NCBI GenBank assembly: GCA_903842455.1
Contig: CAIMLX010000205.1
Span: forward strand, 62,001 to 126,000
Source of the DNA: an uncultured Hyphomicrobiales bacterium
Lineage (GTDB): Bacteria; Pseudomonadota; Alphaproteobacteria; Rhizobiales; Devosiaceae
DNA length: 64,000 nucleotides
Direction of reading: 5' to 3'
Under the pieces are notes generated by a model. That model ran no database searches and was not told the origin of the DNA. It was given only the letters and a program-made list of their open reading frames with translations. Shown one piece after another: positions 61,374 to 64,000 of this stretch. The translations under genes and the position numbers were made by a program. Numbering within the stretch: position 1 is the first letter of the stretch; every line of letters starts with the position of its first letter.

Positions 61374-62163
61374 CTTGATCTACAATCGCAGGCGACTGCT
61401 GGGACTGGGCGCTGCCGGGGCGGGGTCCATGTTGCTCGCCGGCTGCGACAGCTTCGATTTCCTCGGCCAGCGCAACCATCCGGTGCGCGACTTTCTCGAG
61501 CGCGCCAACGGGCTGACCTACGCGGCGCAGCGGGCGCTGGTGGGCGACCAGGCGCTGGCGCGGGAGTTTTCCGAGAGCGAGATCCGGCAGGGCCAGCGGC
61601 CGAACGGCACCACCGATCCGCGGACCAACGTGGCGGAATACAGCCAACTCGTCGAAACCAACTTCGCGGCCTACCGCCTGCGGATCACCGGGCTGGTGGA
61701 AACGCCGAAGGAATATACCCTCGCCGAACTGCAGAACATGCCAAGCCGCACGCAGATCACCCGGCACGACTGCGTCGAGGGCTGGAGCTGCATCGCCAAG
61801 TGGACCGGCGTGCCGCTTAGCCGGCTGCTCGACGAGGCGAAGGTGAAGCCGCAGGCGAAATTCGTGCTCTACCACTGCTACGACCAGTATGGCGGCGGGC
61901 TATCGGCGGCGGTGAACTACTACACCAGCTCCGACCTCATCGACGCCTTCCACCCGCAGACGATCTGCTCGTACGGACTGAACGGCGCGGCCCTGCCTGT
62001 CGCCAACGGCGCGCCGGTACGGGTGCGGATCGAACGGGCGCTTGGCTACAAGCAGCCCAAATACGTCCACACGATCGAGCTGGTCGATGGCTTCTCGACC
62101 GTCGGCCGGGGGCAGGGCGGCTACTGGGAAGACAACGGCTACGACTGGTACGGCGGCATCTGA
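61366..62163 (+). CDS. Periplasmic molybdopterin-dependent oxidoreductase (sulfite oxidase-like fold)
   Basis: 265 residues. The N-terminus has a twin-arginine motif (YNRRRLLGLGAAG) with a possible lipobox just after (LLAGC), so it is exported folded and perhaps lipid-anchored. The catalytic domain carries the molybdenum-ligand cysteine region TRHDCVEGWSCIAKWTGVPL and YHCYDQYGGGLSA. It is smaller than MsrP and its partner is a b561-type cytochrome. Repair or oxidation of sulfur or metal-stressed substrates is a guess from its SigF context. ATG at 61366 overlaps the cytochrome gene. Confidence 0.86.
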   Translation: MANLIYNRRRLLGLGAAGAGSMLLAGCDSFDFLGQRNHPVRDFLERANGLTYAAQRALVGDQALAREFSESEIRQGQRPNGTTDPRTNVAEYSQLVETNFAAYRLRITGLVETPKEYTLAELQNMPSRTQITRHDCVEGWSCIAKWTGVPLSRLLDEAKVKPQAKFVLYHCYDQYGGGLSAAVNYYTSSDLIDAFHPQTICSYGLNGAALPVANGAPVRVRIERALGYKQPKYVHTIELVDGFSTVGRGQGGYWEDNGYDWYGGI

Positions 62164-62458
62164 GGCTGCCAACCGAACGCCAGGGATACGGCTCGCATGC
62201 CTCCCATGCGGGCATTCCGCTTGCGTTATCGTGGGTTATGGCTCATATGAGCGCCATTCGCCCTCAGCGGTGATGGACTTCTCTTCTTACTGGCCAATGC
62301 GGTGAGCGGCGAAGTGCCCCGAGGGATCGATCCCCGGGTAAATCGCAACCGCGCGGCAATCCCTGTCGCCATTGCTTTGATGAACCGGCTCCGCCGCGAT
62401 TATTCGCGCGGGCCCTCAAGCGCTCCGATTGGCCCGGCGCGCCAAAAAGGACTTACCT

Positions 62459-64000
62459 TTGACCAATACCTTTACCGCACTCGGCCTGCCGGCGCCCATC
62501 GTGGCTGCCCTCACCGCTGCCGGGTTCGATACGCCGACGCCGATCCAGGCCAAGGCCATCCCGCCGCAGCTGCAGCGCCGTGACATCATGGGCATCGCCC
62601 AGACCGGCTCGGGTAAGACCGCGGCGTTCGGCCTGCCGATCCTCGCCGGCATTGCCGAGCTCACCGGCCGCGCCGCGCCGATGACGACCCGCGCCCTGAT
62701 CCTCGCTCCGACCCGCGAACTCGCGGTGCAGATCGATGAAGTGCTGCACAAGCTCGACGGCTCCAAGCGCCTCTCGACCGTGCTGGTGCTCGGTGGCACC
62801 TCGCGCCACGCGCAGGTGACCAAGATCGCCCGTGGCGTCGATGTGGTGGTTGCCACTCCGGGCCGCCTCAAGGACCTCATCGACGACCGCAAGCTCAAGC
62901 TCGACCAGACCCGCTGGCTGGTGCTCGACGAAGCCGACCGCATGCTCGACATGGGCTTCATCGGTGCGGTCAAGCAGATCGCCGCCCAGATCGGCCCGCG
63001 CCGGCAGACAGCGATGTTCTCGGCCACCATGGCCCCCGAGATCGCCGAGCTGGCCAAGGGCCTGCTGAACGATCCGGTCCGCGTCGAGGCCAATCCGGCA
63101 GCGACGACCGTCGGCACCATCGAGCAGCGCGTGATCTTCTCGGGCTCGAAGGAAAAGCGTGCGGTGCTGAACACCCTGCTCGCCGACAAGTCGCTCGAGC
63201 GCGTCATCATCTTCTCGCGCACCAAGCACGGCGCCGATCGCGTGGCCAAGAACCTTGCGGCCGACGGGCATGTCGCGGCGGCGATCCACGGCAACAAGAG
63301 CCAGAACGCCCGCCAGGCGGCGCTCAAGGGCTTTGCCTCCGGTCAGGTTCGCCTGCTGGTCGCCACCGATATCGCGGCGCGCGGCATCGACGTGCCCAAC
63401 ATCACGCACGTCATCAATTTCGAACTGCCGGACGATGCCGAGAACTACGTGCACCGCATCGGCCGCACCGCGCGCAACGGCGCTTCGGGCTTTGCCATCT
63501 CGCTGGTCGACGGCACCGAGACCGACAAGCTGCGTGACGTCGAAAAGCTGATCCGCAAGACGCTGCCGGTTTCCGGTGAGTTGAAGGGCGCAGGCGGCGA
63601 GGCTATTCCCGCGGCAGACGCGCGGCTCCGTCGCGCCCCGCCGAAGGCCCAGCCGGCCCGGCCGAACGGCCAGCGCAAGCAGGCCAATGCCGGCCGTCAT
63701 TTCTCCGGCGCCAAGAAGGCCGCGATCATGGGCGAACGTCGCGACCATGGCGGTCCGGGCGCCGGTGGCCAGGTGCAGCGGACGCGTACCCCAGAGGCTG
63801 GCGTCAGCGCCCGTCCGGCGCGTGTCGAAGGCGGCAACGCCCAGCAGGTCCGTGGCGGTGCCAGCACCGCCAGCAACGTGTCGCGCAATGGCGGCGCGCC
63901 GCCGACGGCGTCGGCATGGTGGGAAAAGCCGACGGGTTCGGGTCCGGCCGCTCCCAATGGCAACAAGCCGCGCTGGGACAAGAAGCAGAAGGACGCCGGC
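62459..64000 (+). CDS. DEAD-box RNA helicase (3' end beyond window)
   Basis: 514 codons visible from TTG at 62459, with AAGGA 7 nt upstream. Motifs in order: Q motif (GFDTPTPIQAKAIP), I (MGIAQTGSGKTAAFGLPIL), Ia (LAPTRELAVQID), II (LVLDEADRMLDMGF), III (AMFSATMAP), V (VATDIAARGIDVPN), VI (YVHRIGRTARNGASG). After about residue 375 comes a long basic, disordered tail (PPKAQPARPNGQRKQANAGR and on) that runs off the edge. RhlE-type helicases of this form act in ribosome assembly and cold adaptation. The 295-bp region upstream could hold a long leader. Confidence 0.92.
   Translation, partial: MTNTFTALGLPAPIVAALTAAGFDTPTPIQAKAIPPQLQRRDIMGIAQTGSGKTAAFGLPILAGIAELTGRAAPMTTRALILAPTRELAVQIDEVLHKLDGSKRLSTVLVLGGTSRHAQVTKIARGVDVVVATPGRLKDLIDDRKLKLDQTRWLVLDEADRMLDMGFIGAVKQIAAQIGPRRQTAMFSATMAPEIAELAKGLLNDPVRVEANPAATTVGTIEQRVIFSGSKEKRAVLNTLLADKSLERVIIFSRTKHGADRVAKNLAADGHVAAAIHGNKSQNARQAALKGFASGQVRLLVATDIAARGIDVPNITHVINFELPDDAENYVHRIGRTARNGASGFAISLVDGTETDKLRDVEKLIRKTLPVSGELKGAGGEAIPAADARLRRAPPKAQPARPNGQRKQANAGRHFSGAKKAAIMGERRDHGGPGAGGQVQRTRTPEAGVSARPARVEGGNAQQVRGGASTASNVSRNGGAPPTASAWWEKPTGSGPAAPNGNKPRWDKKQKDAG

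Overview
The window is high-GC (roughly 65%) DNA from an alphaproteobacterium of the order Hyphomicrobiales (Rhizobiales). The evidence is a PhyR/NepR/EcfG general-stress module, a SigF/NrsF pair, agl- and thu-type sugar genes, and promoter or operator sequences of the rhizobial type (EcfG, PhoB and Irr-like boxes). A Devosia-like genome is my best guess, but genus is inference. I see no tRNA, rRNA, CRISPR array, insertion sequence or phage, so this reads as ordinary chromosome rich in transport and catabolic genes.

Layout. 1-4.2 kb: general stress response core (phyR partial, nepR, ecfG), a receiver protein with a substituted phosphoacceptor, a Crp/Fnr regulator and a CHASE3 HWE-type histidine kinase. 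4.2-6.5 kb: lipid kinase and peptidase T. 6.5-8.3 kb: five small stress or membrane genes, two of them behind a perfect EcfG-type promoter. 8.4-16.4 kb: an uncharacterised peptide-modification locus (two transglutaminases, one fused to DUF2126, and a circularly permuted ATP-grasp/alpha-E fusion) interrupted by a glycosyltransferase. 16.5-17.2 kb: three tiny genes, one frameshifted. 17.3-22.7 kb: GH38 alpha-mannosidase, sulfurtransferase, RsgA GTPase. 22.8-28.5 kb: a phosphonate-monoester-hydrolase-like sulfatase and a four-gene ABC importer behind a PhoB box, so probably a phosphorus-scavenging unit. 28.7-33.8 kb: an iron-linked imelysin / di-haem protein / imelysin-like / DUF1513 operon with an Irr-like box. 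33.9-34.4 kb: fasciclin protein.

34.5-43.9 kb: LacI regulator, LacI-type operators, an alpha-glucoside ABC importer (aglEFGK type), then thuA and two tandem Gfo/Idh/MocA dehydrogenases; together these fit disaccharide uptake followed by 3-keto-sugar oxidation. 44.0-46.7 kb: GlsB-like membrane protein, GNAT acetyltransferase, ABC exporter. 46.8-55.7 kb: a sugar-acid region with an orphan sugar-binding protein, GntR regulator, three enolase-superfamily dehydratases, a PhyH oxygenase, a TIM-barrel isomerase and an NAD-dependent sugar epimerase/dehydrogenase. 55.9-58.7 kb: secreted 5'-nucleotidase with an unusual Ala/Pro/Glu/Met tail, then a lone ThuA-like protein. 58.7-62.2 kb: SigF/NrsF with divergent SigF-type promoters facing a Met/Asp-rich secreted protein, a membrane cytochrome b and a molybdopterin oxidoreductase. 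62.5 kb to the end: DEAD-box RNA helicase (partial).

The most informative non-coding signals are the PhoB box at 28515-28532, the paired SigF promoters at 59907-60023, perfect EcfG promoters at 490-514 and 7783-7807, and large inverted intergenic repeats at about 20.4, 24.4 and 51.7 kb.
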